This document shows positions 24,777 through 37,329 of a DNA stretch of 64,000 nt, piece after piece (positions within the stretch are counted from its first letter, which is position 1; each line of letters opens with the position of its first letter). The DNA is taken from contig NC_080043.1 of the NCBI RefSeq assembly GCF_012489685.1, positions 10,906,223 through 10,970,222 of the forward strand, written 5' to 3'. The translations under genes were made by a program, and so were the position numbers. This DNA is from Lotus japonicus (taxonomy: Eukaryota > Streptophyta > Magnoliopsida > Fabales > Fabaceae). The notes below the pieces were generated by a model. That model had not been told where the DNA came from. It made no database searches and was given only the letters and a program-made list of their open reading frames with translations.

Positions 24777-25905
24777 GGGGTTGTCTAAATGACTAATGGT
24801 AATATTTTGGTTGAATAACTCATGATCTAGGTGGACCAATCACATTCAAGATAATTAATTGAAATTTGTATATTTTATTAATCAATTAATTTAGGGTTAA
24901 ATATGTTTTTGGTCCTTAAATTATACACATAAATATAAAATGGTACCTGAAAAAAATATAAAGATTTTAGTCTTTGAAAATTTTATTTTTGATCTAAAAT
25001 GGTTCCATGTGAATTTTTTTACTTCTAGTTCAGTCCCTCAAAATTTTATTCTAATAAATTAAGTCCTCCTCCCCTCATAATTATTTTAAAATCTAGAAAT
25101 TCATATCTTCATCTCTAAAACCTCTCCATCATCTTCATCTTCAAAACTCATAAACTTCATTCGTCTTCCTCCTCCTCCTTCCTCTTCCACCAAAACCATC
25201 ATCACCACCCAAACTCCCACCCATAACCATCACAACCGAAATCTCCAATTGAGAAAGGAAGGAAACCCTTTCTATTTATTTATATTTTTTTTGCTGATTT
25301 TAATGCTAACTTGGTGTTTACTTTTTTCACAACTTTTGCTGGTTATGGGAAACCCATCTGGAGCTTCCACTCTTCTTTTCATTTTCAATACGGAACCTTG
25401 ATGGATTTATGTAACTTTTTGTTCCTGTCAGTTGTTATTTCACTGATTTCGGTTGTGATGGTTATGGGTGGGGGGTTTGGGGGTGATGATGGTTTTGGTG
25501 GGAGAGGAAGGAGGAGAAGGAAGATGAATGAAATTTCTGGGTTTTGAAGATGAAGAAGTTGGAGGAGTTTTAGAGATGAAGGTATGAATTTCTAGGTTTT
25601 GAAATAATTATGAGGGGAGAAGGACTTAGTTTGTTGGAATAAATTTTTTTGGGACTGAACTAGAAGTAAAAAAATTCACATGGAACCATTTTAGATAAAA
25701 AATAAAATTTCCAAAGACTAAAATCTGTATATTTTTTGTCGGGTACCATTTTATATTTATGTGTATAGGACCAAAAACATATTTAACCCTAAATTAATTG
25801 ATTAATAAAATATAAAAATTTCAATTAATTATCTTGAATGTGATTGGTCCACCTAGATTATAGGTTATTTAACCCAAATATTATCATGAGTCATTTAGAC
25901 AACCC
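24777..25905. mobile_element. Mutator-like element with about 330-bp TIRs (family M5, copy 1)
   Basis: Left end ggggttgtctaaatgact, right complement gggttgtctaaatgactc. The inverted match continues through gattggtcca..., ttaatttagggttaaatatg, ggtacc and cctcataattattttaaaat to about 25110 / 25580. The TSD is ttttttaag at 24768-24776 and 25906-25914. The core (25110-25580) is unrelated to the TIRs and carries a short frame but no transposase. The same family recurs at 46608-48083. Confidence 0.88.
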
Positions 25906-26040
25906 TTTTTTAAGTCTTATACTTTAAAGAAATTATTACAGGATAATCTATGTCAGTAAAAGTAATGTCGTATAAAAAGTATAAATAATACAAAAATTAT
26001 ACATTGAATTCTATAATATAAATCCGTAGCTTTGGCAAAG

Positions 26041-26174
26041 TGTAACGCCCCGAATTTCAGGGGTTACGGTAACAATCTGATAAAATAAATATGCAATGTT
26101 TTCCAAAAGGATATATAAACACAAGTATTATTATTTTTTCTTTTCAAATTATTTCCAAAACATGTCATGCACAC
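26041..26174 (-). mobile_element. Outer gypsy LTR terminal fragment
   Basis: Begins tgtaacgccccgaatttcag, the complement of an LTR 3' end. It is preceded by caaag (26036-26040), which matches the five bases caaag at 35747-35751 following the far LTR start. The fragment is cut after 134 bp by a second LTR terminus at 26175. This makes it the tip of an older element or LTR into which the rest was placed. Confidence 0.7.
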
Positions 26175-26508
26175 TGTAACGCCCCGATTTCTCGAGTGTT
26201 ACACAGTAACTAATTAACCAATTTTCGTAAAGAGTTTTCGTCGATTCACTTATTAATCTTCAATTAATGACAAACCTTTCATTTTACGAAAACTCTTGAA
26301 ACATAACCTTTCCAAAAACACGCGGAAGTAACCAACATCGTAAAACTTTTTAAATAACCAACTGTAAAGAGTACGAATCAAAGGCCTGAATGAAAATAAA
26401 GATTACATCAAAACTTGTTCATTCGAATTTAAGCAATAAAATTGTTCGATACCAACACTTCGGAAACTCTCAACCCCAACAGAAAACAAAAGACTCTCAC
26501 CCAAAACC

Positions 26509-26619
26509 CTATTCCTTAGCCTCTTCCTCTTCCTCTGAAGTGTAGTCGTCCTCCGGTATTGGCACGTCACGTAGCATCAACTCCCAAGAATGAGTCATCG
26601 CCATTATCTTCACGACCAT
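26509..26619 (-). CDS. Small acidic LTR ORF (36 codons)
   Basis: Starts MVVKIMAMTHSWELMLRD and ends in an acid-rich tail (EDDYTSEEEEEAKE). A TAG immediately precedes the ATG, and upstream of it is a G-run. The stop lies 334 bp from the LTR 3' terminus. The start resembles the larger ORF of the LTR at 50620-52693 (MVKVKSAVTSWTIDLHDQ) and sits in an equivalent position. Function unknown; coding status is inferred only from this positional and sequence similarity. Confidence 0.4.
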   Translation of the reverse strand: MVVKIMAMTHSWELMLRDVPIPEDDYTSEEEEEAKE

Positions 26620-26828
26620 CTACCCCCCCCCCCAAATAAACACATAGCAAACAAGCAGGGTCAGGTCCAACAAAAAGAATGATAATGACAAAATCAACAA
26701 CAACATAATATAAGTACATTATATGTCTTTTATGGGAAAGAGTCAGTTACTAACGGAATCTCACTTCCCACAACCCACCAAAACTTCCATGGCCATCTTC
26801 GTGCTTCCGCAGAGGCAGGGTTATCATG

Positions 26829-26992
26829 GTGACCGCAGTCAACCAAATCACGTGGAGCCGCAATGATCCACAAAAGTTCACGGTGACCGCAGTCAACCAA
26901 ATCACGTGAAGCCACACCGGCCCACAAGGTTCACGGGAGACCGCAGTCAACCCAAATAACTCCCTCGCGTGCAAGGTACCATCATTCTCATG
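26829..26992. repeat. 54-bp minisatellite in element B LTR
   Basis: Units beginning gaccgcagtcaaccaaatca recur at 26830, 26885 and 26939 (spacing 55 and 54); the last is partial. Confidence 0.85.
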
Positions 26993-28889
26993 GACCATAG
27001 TCTACCTGACCTATGTCCAAATTATTCACATTTACTTGCAAGCGAGTTATAAATTCATTCTCTTGGTGTTTAAGGCTCTAATGTCAATCCTAGAGTCTTA
27101 TGAGTTAATATCGTATCAGATTACAACGTCAAGAAATAACAGTCACACTAGGAGGAATTACAGCTGGGTGAGCGACCTCCTAAACAAGTCACAACTAAAC
27201 TTCATGCAAAGCATAGAAATAATCAGGGCCTCCCAAATTCACAAATTATTTACAAATTCCAGAGGCTCAGTTTACAGATATCATCATATAAAAATCTCAC
27301 AAAGGTCCCTAATCACATGTTACTAACATTTCCAACAATTTCTCAAATTTAGTGTTTTTGGACAACAGGTGCAGCGTGTACTAAAACTGGTCTACAGACC
27401 GCAATACTTAGCCACAAAATTCACATGATACATGACTGGAAAGATAATTCGAAACTCTACACTTTTATAGTTTATCACTTTTCCATTTGAGATCCAGAAT
27501 TAGGTGATATTAGGCCTTAAAGCTTGCTGTCCGGTACAGGAAGAACAGCAGGTGCAACAGTCACTAAGATCGACCTCCAGACCTCATTACTAGACCAAAA
27601 ATTATGTTCTTCGAAATCTACAATTTTCCAGTTTATCCCTTTTTCATTTGAGACCCCGAATTAGGTGATATTAAGCTCCAAAACTCGCTGTCCAGTACAG
27701 GAAACTGGCAGAGATACTTTTGCCTTCAAATTAATTTTTCAACCATTCAAGTCCCAGAGTTTTAAACCATATTCCAGCAGCAAGAACCACATATCATATA
27801 TCATATATCATGCTTAAATTTCCAGAACCAAGATAACCATCAATTCTAGCACAAAGGGCAGATCTAAGCATATAAATCTTCAATCATTTTAATCAAGCAA
27901 AGCCATAGAAGAAACGGTAGTTGTAGTGATGATTAATGGAGAATCATGGCATCAACATTTCATCTCAAATCAGAAGCAAAACATCAAGATCTCAAGGCAA
28001 AAAAAACAGCAAGCATCATGAACACAAAACTCTTGCAAAAGCAATCATGTTCGTGGCTTTTCTCATAGTAAAACATGGCAAATACCCTAGGCAATCTACC
28101 CAATCCTAGGACCAGCCCTTACCTTGGGTTCTTGGTCTGAAAAGAAGAAGCTTTGGTGATGAACACGGTTCAGAAACGTTGCTGTCCACGTTCTCAGCTT
28201 CTCTCGCCGTCCCTCTTCTCTCCCTCGCGCGCGACCTCCTCCACTCCCTTGCGCGCGCTACACGATGATGGTTATCGCTTGGGCGGCGGCGGCTTCTCTT
28301 GCTCTCTCTCGAGTTCTCTCTTTTCTCTCTTCTGTATGCTTCCCTTTCTGTTCTTACGTGAGTTTGTGCAGGTTCTGTTCTGATTGTGAAAGAACAGGGT
28401 TTTCCCCCCTCTAGACTAAACCCCATGCAAAGTGGGCTAGGGTTTCAATATTCTTTTCAAGCCCGAACCCTTGGCCCATCAGTTTAGTTCTTAATCTGGT
28501 CTAAACTCAATTAAAACCCAAGTCCTTCTATGTAAAAACAGAAGCAAAATCGGAATTAAAATAAAAACTCCTCATCTAGTTCGCTGGTACTGTACAGCCC
28601 GACCTTTTCTCATTAAAACAGAGACATCTGGAGCTACAGATATCGGATTTACACGAAACCACATCGAGAATTTTCTTAACTTAAAGGGCTACAACTCTCA
28701 TGAAGGAAGTTTTCCCAAATGAAGTCGTTAAGACCCTCTAAAAATTCGCACAAGTTGACAGTTCTAATCTGCCAGTTATCAAACATTAGCTAAAACTTCA
28801 ATTTTATTCAAACTTCCATAAAATTGTTCAAAATTGAACTTAGGGCCTTACAATACCACCCCCCTTAAAAATAGTTTCGCCCTCGAAAC

Positions 28890-31800
28890 TTAAGGGTTTA
28901 CAAATAAATCGGGGTGTGACTCCCGCATCTTATCCTCTAACTTCCAGGTCGCGTCACCAGTCTCTTGGTTCCACACGACCTTCACTAAAGGCACCTCCTT
29001 GTTTCTTAAGCACTTTATGCTTCGGTCGACGATCTTGATGGGTGGCACCTCCATTGTCAGATCATCTCTCAGCTGTATGTCGTCTGGTGTAATCACTTGC
29101 GAATCATCTGCCATGTACTTCCGCAACTGCGACACATGAAGAACGTCATGGATGTTGGATAGAAACGGTGGTAGGGCGATCCTGTACGCCACCGGTCCAA
29201 CTCGCTCCGTGATCTGGTACGGCCCAATAAACATCGGAGTAAGCTTCTTGGACTTGATTGCCCTTCCGACACCTGTCATCGGGGTAACCCGCAAGAAGAC
29301 ATGGTCTCCGGCCTGAAATTCCAACTCCTTTCGTCGGTTGTCGGCGTAACTCTTTTGGCGACTCTGCGCGGTTCTCATCTTTTCCTGAATTCTCCTGACT
29401 TCCTCGGTGGTCTGTTGCACCAATTCCGGGCCAATCACCAAATTTTCCCCATCTTGATGCCAGCATAAGGGCGTACGACACCTCCGACCGTACAAAGCTT
29501 CGTAAGGTGCCATGCCGATGCTCGCATGGAAACTATTGTTGTAAGTGAATTCGATCAATGGCAGCATCTCATCCCAACTGCCCTTGTGATCCAACACACA
29601 GGCCCGTAGCAAATCTTCCAGCGACTGTATTGTCCTCTCTGTCTGCCCATCGGTTTGGGGATGATAGGCAGAGCTCAACCTCAACTTAGTTCCGAGGGCC
29701 TGCTGCAAGGCTCCCCAAAAGTGAGAGGTAAACCTCGGATCTCTGTCTGACACGATGCTGGTCGGTACACCATGGAGACGCACAACCTCAGCCACATAAA
29801 TCTCCGCCAATTTCTCCACCTTGTACTTCAGGTTGATCGGGATAAAATGAGCGGTCTTTGTCAAACGATCAACAACAACCCAAATTGCATCTAACTTCCT
29901 CCGAGTTAAAGGTAAAGCCGTCACGAAGTCCATAGAAATACTGTCCCACTTCCACTCTGGGACATCTAGTGGTTGCAGCTTCCCTGCGGGCTTCTGATGC
30001 TCTACCTTCGCCTTCTGACATGTCAGGCAAGTAGAAACATACTCAGCAACCTGCTTCTTCATCCCAGGCCACCAGAAGTGAAGTTTCAAGTCCTGATACA
30101 TCTTGTTCATTCCGGGATGGATACTCAGTCTACTCTTGTGTCCTTCATCCAGGATCAATCTTCTCATCTCTGCTTCGTCAGGCACACATATCCGTCCCTT
30201 GCATCGCAGAATATTGTCATTCCCAATAGAGAACTCTGGTGCCTTTCCCTAAGTCACACGGTCTCGCCACTCAGCTATCCCTTCATCAGTCTCTTGTCTA
30301 GACTTGATCTCTTCCAAGAGTCCACTTGACACCGTCACCATTCCGAAACTCAGTTTTCCTGGTGCGAGCGTAACGTCCAAGCTCAGATCTCGGAAAGCCT
30401 CCAACAGTTCTAACTCCTTGACCATCATTGAGGACACATGTATAGCCTTCCGGCTGAGAGCGTCGGCTACGACATTGCTTTTCCCCGGATGGTACTGTAG
30501 AGTGAACTCATAGTCCTGAAGAAATTCCATCCACCTCCGCTGCCTCATGTTCAGATCCTTCTGATCAAATAAGTACTTTAAACTCTTATGATCGCTGTAG
30601 ATCGTGAACGTACTGCCATAGAGATAGTGTCTCCAAATCTTGAGAGCATACACTATGGTAGCCAACTCCAAGTCATGTGTGGGGTAGTTCTTCTCATGAG
30701 TCTTCAACTGCCTTGTAGCATAGGCAATTGCTTTCTTATCTTGCATCATTACACAACCCAACCCATTGTGTGACGCATCACAGTACACGTCATAAGGTTC
30801 TCCTTCCTTAGGTAAAGCTAGTATGGGTGCGGTGGTCAGCCGCTTCTTCAACTCCTGGAAACTAGCCTCACACTTCTCCGTCCACGCAAACGGTTGATTC
30901 TTCTTTGTCAACTGGGTCAACGGCGAAGTCAACTTTGCATAATCTTTGACGAATCGTCTATAGTAGCCAGCAAGCCCAACAAAGCTTCTGATGTCGCTTG
31001 CCGTCTTAGGTTGCTCCCATGACAGAATCGTCTCGATCTTGCTAGGGTCCACTGCCACACCCTGACTTGATATGACATGCCCCAAAAATTTCACCTCCTC
31101 CATCCAGAACTCACACTTTGAGTCGTTAGCATATAGCTGTTTCTCTCGCAACACGCCCAACACCTGGCGTAGATGCTCCTCATGTTCCTCTCTACTCTTC
31201 GAGTAGATTAGGATGTCATCGATGAATACCACCACGAACTTGTCCAGGAATGGTCTGAACACTCTGTTCATGTAGTCCATAAACACTGCGTGTGCAGTAG
31301 TAACCCCAAACGGCATCACAAGATATTCATAATGCCCGTATCGAGTCCTGAATGCGGTCTTCTGGATGTCAGATTCCTTGACTCGGATCTGATGGTATCC
31401 TGACTTAAGGTCTACCTTCGAGAAGATCACCGCTCCTCTAAGTTGATCCATCAAGTCGTCTATCCGAGGCATCGGATAACGGTTCTTCACTGTCACCTTA
31501 TTCAGCTGCCGGTAATCCACACACAATCTGGACTTCCCATCCTTCTTCTTTACCAATAGCACAGGTGCACCCCATGGCGATACGCTAGGTCGAATGAATC
31601 CCTTTGAGGATAGATCATCCAACTGCTTTGCCAATTCTGCCAACTCCGCTGGGGCCATACGATAAGGTGCCATTGATATTGGTCCAGTACCGGGCACAAT
31701 GTCAATAGAGAACTCCGTCTCTCTGACTGGTGGTAAGCCGGGTACATCTTCTGGGAACACATCGACATACTCCTGTACCACCAAGATATTGCGCACATCA

Positions 31801-32243
31801 CCATCATGTTTCGCTTCGGCAACGATAGAGTTCACATACGCCGGTGAACCCTTTCCCAAGTTGTACGAGTTTAAGTAATCCGTAACGCCGGGATCTGGGA
31901 ATACTACCGCCTTGTTAGCACAATCTAAGAGCACGTGATATTGCGCTAACCAATCCATTCCCAAGATCACATCCAGCTCTTTGAGCCCTAAACCGACGAG
32001 GTTCGCAAAGAACTTCCGATCCTCATAAACCAACGGACATTGTAAGCATGTCGTGCGTGTAACTAATCGATCGGCGGCAGGGGTCGACACCACCAAATCG
32101 AATGGTAAATCAGCAGTTAGCAATCCTAACTTTTTCACACACTCCTCCGCAATGAATGAGTGTGTAGCACCAGAATCAAATAACACCATTAAAGACTCAA
32201 GTATCACGGCAATGATACTAATTTCAGACAATCTCACAGTCAA
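28890..32243 (-). pseudogene. Tekay-clade Ty3/gypsy pol (PR-RT-RH-INT-chromodomain), one stop, gag missing
   Basis: One continuous frame broken only by TAG at 30249-30251. Domains in order: aspartic protease ([11 protein letters not shown]), reverse transcriptase ([26 protein letters not shown] catalytic core), RNase H ([17 protein letters not shown]), integrase zinc finger (HPGMNKMY..., TCLTCQKAK) and integrase core ([37 protein letters not shown]). A GPY/F-like module (FIGPYQITERVG) and a chromodomain-like end (VPPIKIVDRS..., VKVVWNQETGDATWKLED) follow. The chromodomain and overall layout indicate the Tekay/Del chromovirus clade. Only about 135 bp lie between the primer-binding site and protease, so gag is deleted and no ATG opens the frame. 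The copy is not autonomous. Confidence 0.93.
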
Positions 32244-32377
32244 GCAAACATCTTAGCACACAAGTCTACCCAATCTCACCGCGAAGCTTTGAAAACATCT
32301 TTATCAAAAACAAAAACATCAACGAGTTCGGAAACTCGTAAGCCCAAAACCCTTAGTGCTCTGGTTTCTCAACCGGA

Positions 32378-32389
32378 GCTCTGATACCA
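32378..32389 (-). other. Primer-binding site of the Tekay element
   Basis: The complement reads TGGTATCAGAGC, matching the 3' end of initiator tRNA-Met, three bases from the LTR end at 32393. It sets the 5' boundary of the internal region and confirms the minus-strand orientation. Confidence 0.9.
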
Positions 32390-32392
32390 CAA

Positions 32393-35300
32393 TGTAACGC
32401 CCCGATTTCTCGAGTGTTACACAGTAACTAATTAACCAATTTTCGTAAAGAGTTTTCGTCGATTCACTTATTAATCTTGAATTAATGATAAAAGTTCAAT
32501 TTTACAAAATTCTCGAAACTTAACCATTTAAAACTTGCGGAAATAAACATCAACCTAAACCTCAAACTTTATTAATCATCGGGGAAACGCAGGAAAGCAA
32601 CGTATCGGAACCTACCCGAAACCTCAAATATAAATTCCTAAAATCATTATGCGAGCTTAAACCAATAACGTTAAGCTCTCTAACCCAAGGCTCTAACCTT
32701 AAACCCGACTCTACTCGTCGAGTACTCCACTGTCCTTCAAGTCCTCATCTCTGACTCGCACCAAGGTCAAGCTTCATCAAAAGTCCTCCATCGCCTAACA
32801 GCGTTAAGCGCCCAAACAACAAGTAGCAAGCGAAAGGGTTAACTCCATACAATTACCACATACAAAATAGAAAAGCATGCTATTCACATTTAGTTACCTA
32901 GCATGGTAAATAAACTAGAAACTTGAATTAACTCAGATATCAACAAAACCAACAATATAAATCAACTCAGATATCAACAAAATCCGCAACATGGAATTAA
33001 ATCAAATATAAACAGAATCAACAACATGTAATTAAATTAGATATAAACAAGATCAACAACATATAATTAAATCAGACATAAACACAATCAACAACATGTA
33101 AGTAAATCAGATATAAACAATATCAACAACATATCATCAAATTAACCTCAACAATATAACATCAAATCAGATATCAACAACCTTAACAATATATCATCAA
33201 ATCTGCTATCAACCAAAACATCAGAAGCAAATATTATCGCCCTATAATGCAACTATATGCTGCAACCAAAATGGATCGATCAATAATGTCTCGCAAGACG
33301 GGACAGAGCGAGGAATTGACTCCCCTGAACTATCACCAAATAGCGCCCATGAAAGACGGGACAGACGGAGAACGGACTCTCCTAAATGCCACTTAATAAC
33401 GCCCATGAAAGACGGGACATTCATGTGAAAATATCCACTCCACTGCCACTTAATAACGCCCATGAAAGACAGGACAATCATGTGGAATGAAACCACTACA
33501 CTGCCACTTAATAACGCCCATGAAAGATGGGACAGACGGAGAACGAACTCCCCTGAATGTTACTTTATAACGCCTCGAAAGACGGGACAGTCATGTGAAA
33601 ATATCCACTCCACTGCCCCTTGATAACAAATCAACATAGTATCAACAATTTCAAATTCAATAATCAAGTCAGGATAACCACATGTTATTCATATTATCAA
33701 GACGCATAAGTCAATTCAAATACATACCAACTCAGTTCAATGACAGAAACCAGTAAACGGCCGAAGCTTCTCAGAAAACGGAGACAGACACACGTCTCAA
33801 TAAGTTCACTCGGCCGAAGCCTCCAGAAAACATTTTTCCCATTTCAGTACAACAGTCATAATCCAATGCCAATCAATATAAACATCTTCATCTCAAACGT
33901 AGGCAGTGCGATAAAAGCAGGCAAGACTCAAAGACACGCTAAAACTGAGTTACCCTTACCTTAGCCAATTTCTCCATCCAAGCTCAACATCCCAGTCCAA
34001 TCCAAAATAAAGCTCCCGAACTCAGCAAGTTCCCCGGGCGCCCTCCTCAATTGTGAAACCTCACCAATTGCTCCAAAGTCTCTTTCCTCAGCTCAACTCG
34101 TTCCAAACCTTAAGCAAAGTATCATTGCTTAGTCGCTAAGAAATAATACAACTAATAACACTATCAAAACCCGAAAAGAAGCTTTCAAAGCTCTAGAGTT
34201 CGACATTTAGGCACGAATGGACAATAAGGCATGTTTTCGCTAAAATGCGCATAACTCGAGATACAGAACTCGGAATGACATGAAACCAAAGCCAAAATTT
34301 CAATAACAGAGAGGGCTACTCTATGGACCAGGCCCTACAAACCCAAAAATTATTTTTGGACACGGTACCATAACAACAAAGTTTCAGCCACTTTCAAAAA
34401 TTGGGTTTCCCGAACTTTTTCTTCGATCTAGTTTAATTCCTAGGTATTCTTAGGTGATATCTTGGCCAGGGAAACTCTCAGAAAAATTTAACGACTGAAA
34501 ATACGAATTAGGGGTATTTTGGTCAAGAATTAATGACCAAAAACTCAAAGTTCAAATTCTGAAAAACAAAATTGATGGGGTTGTTCACAACGACGTTTAT
34601 GACACTTAATCTCAAGGGCACTAAGCTTGGTTGCGACTTTTTGATAAGAAAGTAAGCACATGTGAAGAAAATGGGTTTTTAGTCCGTTTTTCAGATCTAC
34701 GGCGACTCGGTGAAAATCCGAACGATCCGACAGTGATTATAGCATGTTGGGTTCTAGTAGAAGATAGTTCGAAAGAAAAATCGAGTTAATCGGACATTTT
34801 TACAAAAAGCTCAAAACTTTGAGCACAGAAAGACATAGAAAAACCCAACAGAAAGAAGAAACAGAAGTAAGATTAAGCATCCTTACCTCTGCACCTACGC
34901 GTAGCTTCTGAAATCAGGACGATCGGGCAAGAATTGAAAAAGCTCTGCTCCTCTCTCTTTCTCTCTCTAGCTCTCGGCCACTTTGGGAGAAAATGAGATA
35001 TTTTCTCATTTTTTCCCTTTTTATAGGTGAGGGGAAAATCCGAAATATCGAGATTTCGTGGTTCCTATCGTTTTGGTACTTTCATCTGCTGATAAAAATT
35101 GAGTATTCGGCGACAGAATGTCGAAACTCAAATCAAGGTTCATTTAATTGAGGAAAACTTCTCAAAGACGATGTGGGCCGATTTACGCCGAAAAACTACT
35201 TTTTGCAGTCGACGTCGGATGAAGAAACTTCCTTCTGAAGAAATGTCGCGATTGCTGAAAGAATTGTGACAACGCGGATGGAAACTTCGTTAGAAGCTCC

Positions 35301-35746
35301 GAATAGAAAAACTCTTCATTCAGGGTCTTAATTAAAGTCCCCAAGAAGTTAAAGTCTAGCTTCGACGGACTTCCGGGAAGCAAAACCTAACAAGCGTACA
35401 ATCCAGAGTTTCGTATCGAAACACTGGTCATGAGAAAAATACCTAGAGGTTCTTATTCTCCCTTAAATTCTAAAATTCTCTTAAACAGTGCTCTAGGAGC
35501 GGATATAGCTTTTTTCGGACACTCTCGACCATAGTCGGGTGCGAATATGGCTCGTGTTATTACTTAAGCTGACTACAGTGTCAACCTTAAACATAATCTG
35601 AACTTAATTATTATATAAATAGTTTTCGTGACTCATAATAGGATTCGAGTCATGAAAATAACATAAAAAAATAAAATATAATAACTTAATTAATCAACAC
35701 GACGAAAGTAAATAAATAATATAATTATTTAATTCGGGGTCTTACA
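32393..35746 (-). mobile_element. 5'-side LTR of the composite Tekay element
   Basis: Minus-strand LTR from TGTAAGACCCCGAATT (35746) to CGGGGCGTTACA (32393), 3.35 kb, next to the primer-binding site. Its last 86 bp are identical to those of the 3' LTR at 26175, but beyond that the two diverge strongly and their starts differ. Its start region instead resembles the solo LTR at 59091 (shared tttttctattcggagcttc). It is followed by caaag, matching the bases before 26041. It contains a 57-bp tandem array (33285-33620) and, at 32711-32779, the decayed counterpart of the small LTR ORF. No other gene seen. Confidence 0.8.
33285..33620. repeat. 57-bp minisatellite in the 5'-side LTR
   Basis: Five units containing taacgcccatgaaagacggg start at about 33341, 33397, 33453, 33512 and 33567 (spacing 55-59). 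Confidence 0.85.
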
Positions 35747-35751
35747 CAAAG

Positions 35752-36331
35752 AGTGGGTACTAATGTCTTTTATTATAAGTTCCATCTTCATCACCATTTT
35801 CCTGCCATTCTAGAGGGGAAAACTAACATGGCACTATTCATGTACGGTTTCCCCTCCCCCTCCATTTTCCACTCTGTCCCAAACAAGTAAAGATTCCATT
35901 TTCCAGTTGTTTTCCTCCTTAACTACTTCCATCCATTCAAACTCCCATGAAAAAAACAGACCACAAGAGAAAACTAGAGAGATTTTTTTATGTAAGCCAA
36001 AATTGATATAAAATTGGGAGTACTATGGGTCCTCCAACCAAGTACAAAGGGAAAGTTAGCAAAATGCTAACCAGGAGAGTATCAATGACCAACGTGCATC
36101 AATTCATAGGAAAGCAAGTTGCCTCTACAAAAATCACTGCTAATGATACAACAAACTACAACACTACAAAGGGCTAAAGATGAAAAATTTCTAATAATAT
36201 AATTCCAGCCAACCAGAGACGGAGCCAGGATTTCAGTGGATCCTGGGTAAATTTAAGCCTAAGCCTAACTGTCTACGTCTGACCAAGGGTTTTAAATTAC
36301 GGTCGCGGTTACAGGTGTTGCTGTTGCGAAC
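35752..36331. other. Intergenic DNA, weak transposon traces
   Basis: No gene. acggagccaggatttcagtg near 36224 resembles a hAT 5' end without a partner. The flank (ttccatccattcaaactccc near 35928) is loosely complementary to sequence near 24497-24515, perhaps halves of one old MITE split by the MULE and the gypsy insertion; weak. Confidence 0.35.
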
Positions 36332-36339
36332 ATTGCGAT

Positions 36340-36938
36340 TAGGGGTGTACAAGGGACGGATAGGGACGAGTTTTGCTTAACCCCGACCCGGCCCTAAACA
36401 TTGACCGGGTCAATTCATAGACCATAACCCGTCCCTAGACCCAAAGCAACTCGACAATATACGGTCTAATTTAGAACGGGTCTATGTAGAACAGGACCGT
36501 GTTGGCCTGAGAGACAATAAATCTAAGACTATTTGATGCTAATTATAAAATTTAAAGATTATTACATACTAAATGAGCTATAAGTTAGAACTATTTTTTA
36601 GAAGAAAGAACTTGAAAGGATCCAATTCTTGCATAATCTATTGCACTCGAGAGGTTTACGTTTTGTTTGATCTATATGCATGTGTCACTCATTTTGTTTG
36701 ATCTCTCTTCACTTATCTCACATGTGCATAATGCACATGCATGATTTTCTCTTGTTAGAGCATGAAAGTGTCCATCTTTTGACCAACGTTTATTAATTCA
36801 TAAGATAGATGTTAAACATTTTCATCTCATCCACATGGTAAAATAAATTTGAGCACCATCTATCACATTTTGATTATTATAACAAATTAAAATTTTATAA
36901 AATATATATGTGGGCCGGGTCTTGTACACCCCTAGCTA
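36340..36938. mobile_element. Non-autonomous hAT element, 8-bp TSD attgcgat
   Basis: Left end taggggtgtacaag, right complement taggggtgtacaag reaching 36934. The 8-bp repeat attgcgat occurs at 36332-36339 and 36939-36946, leaving four extra bases (gcta) between the right TIR and the TSD. Subterminal gaccgggtc/ggccgggtc motifs resemble those of the hAT at 20172. No ORF. Confidence 0.8.
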
Positions 36939-36946
36939 ATTGCGAT

Positions 36947-37329
36947 GTTGCGGCGTGAATATCGGGGGAGTCATAAACATAAAGAGAACGGTTTAGAGTA
37001 TGACTTTCTGTCAATTCCCTTATATCGTTATACCTATAATATTTATATCCCACACAAAAGAATCTAAACATTCCTTCTCATAAAACTTTACACCTCTCTC
37101 AACCTAAAATTCTAATTGATTGATTGAACCCGGCTGATCAATATTACTTCTATACTTTGCTAGTTGTTCACTAGATCATAAAGATAGTTGATTCCACCGC
37201 ATTCCACATACTTTAATCTTTCTTTTTATATCTGTCTTTTATTTTCATCACACTATTTATTATATATCTCATTTCTTACTCCTATTCCTATCTTTCTTAT
37301 AATTGTGAGTGAAATGAGTGTGAAGCGTC
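36947..37329. other. Intergenic DNA, nothing recognised
   Basis: Short AT-rich spacer between the hAT element and CACTA 2 with no exon or terminus. Confidence 0.5.

Larger units (their letters stand above)
26175..28852 (-). mobile_element. 3' LTR of Tekay-type gypsy element B
   Basis: Minus-strand LTR starting TGTAAGGCCCTAAG (28852) and ending CGGGGCGTTACA (26175), 2.68 kb. It is directly preceded on the minus strand by a purine tract (ttaaggggggtggtat) and the pol stop codon, so its role as 3' LTR is clear. It contains a 54-bp tandem repeat (26829-26992), a roughly 170-bp imperfect direct duplication (27360-27530 / 27540-27700), and a 36-codon ORF at 26509-26619. The five bases before it (cacac) do not match the bases after the other LTR. 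Confidence 0.85.

Noticed and set aside
28106..28426. 106-codon Arg-rich frame in the 3' LTR
   Set aside because: Low-complexity composition from ctctctc/gcgcgc tracts with an overlapping frame on the other strand.
24490..35950. One old MITE split by the MULE and gypsy insertions
   Set aside because: The two flanks share only a vague gtttggatg / catccattcaaac complementarity; not enough to claim.
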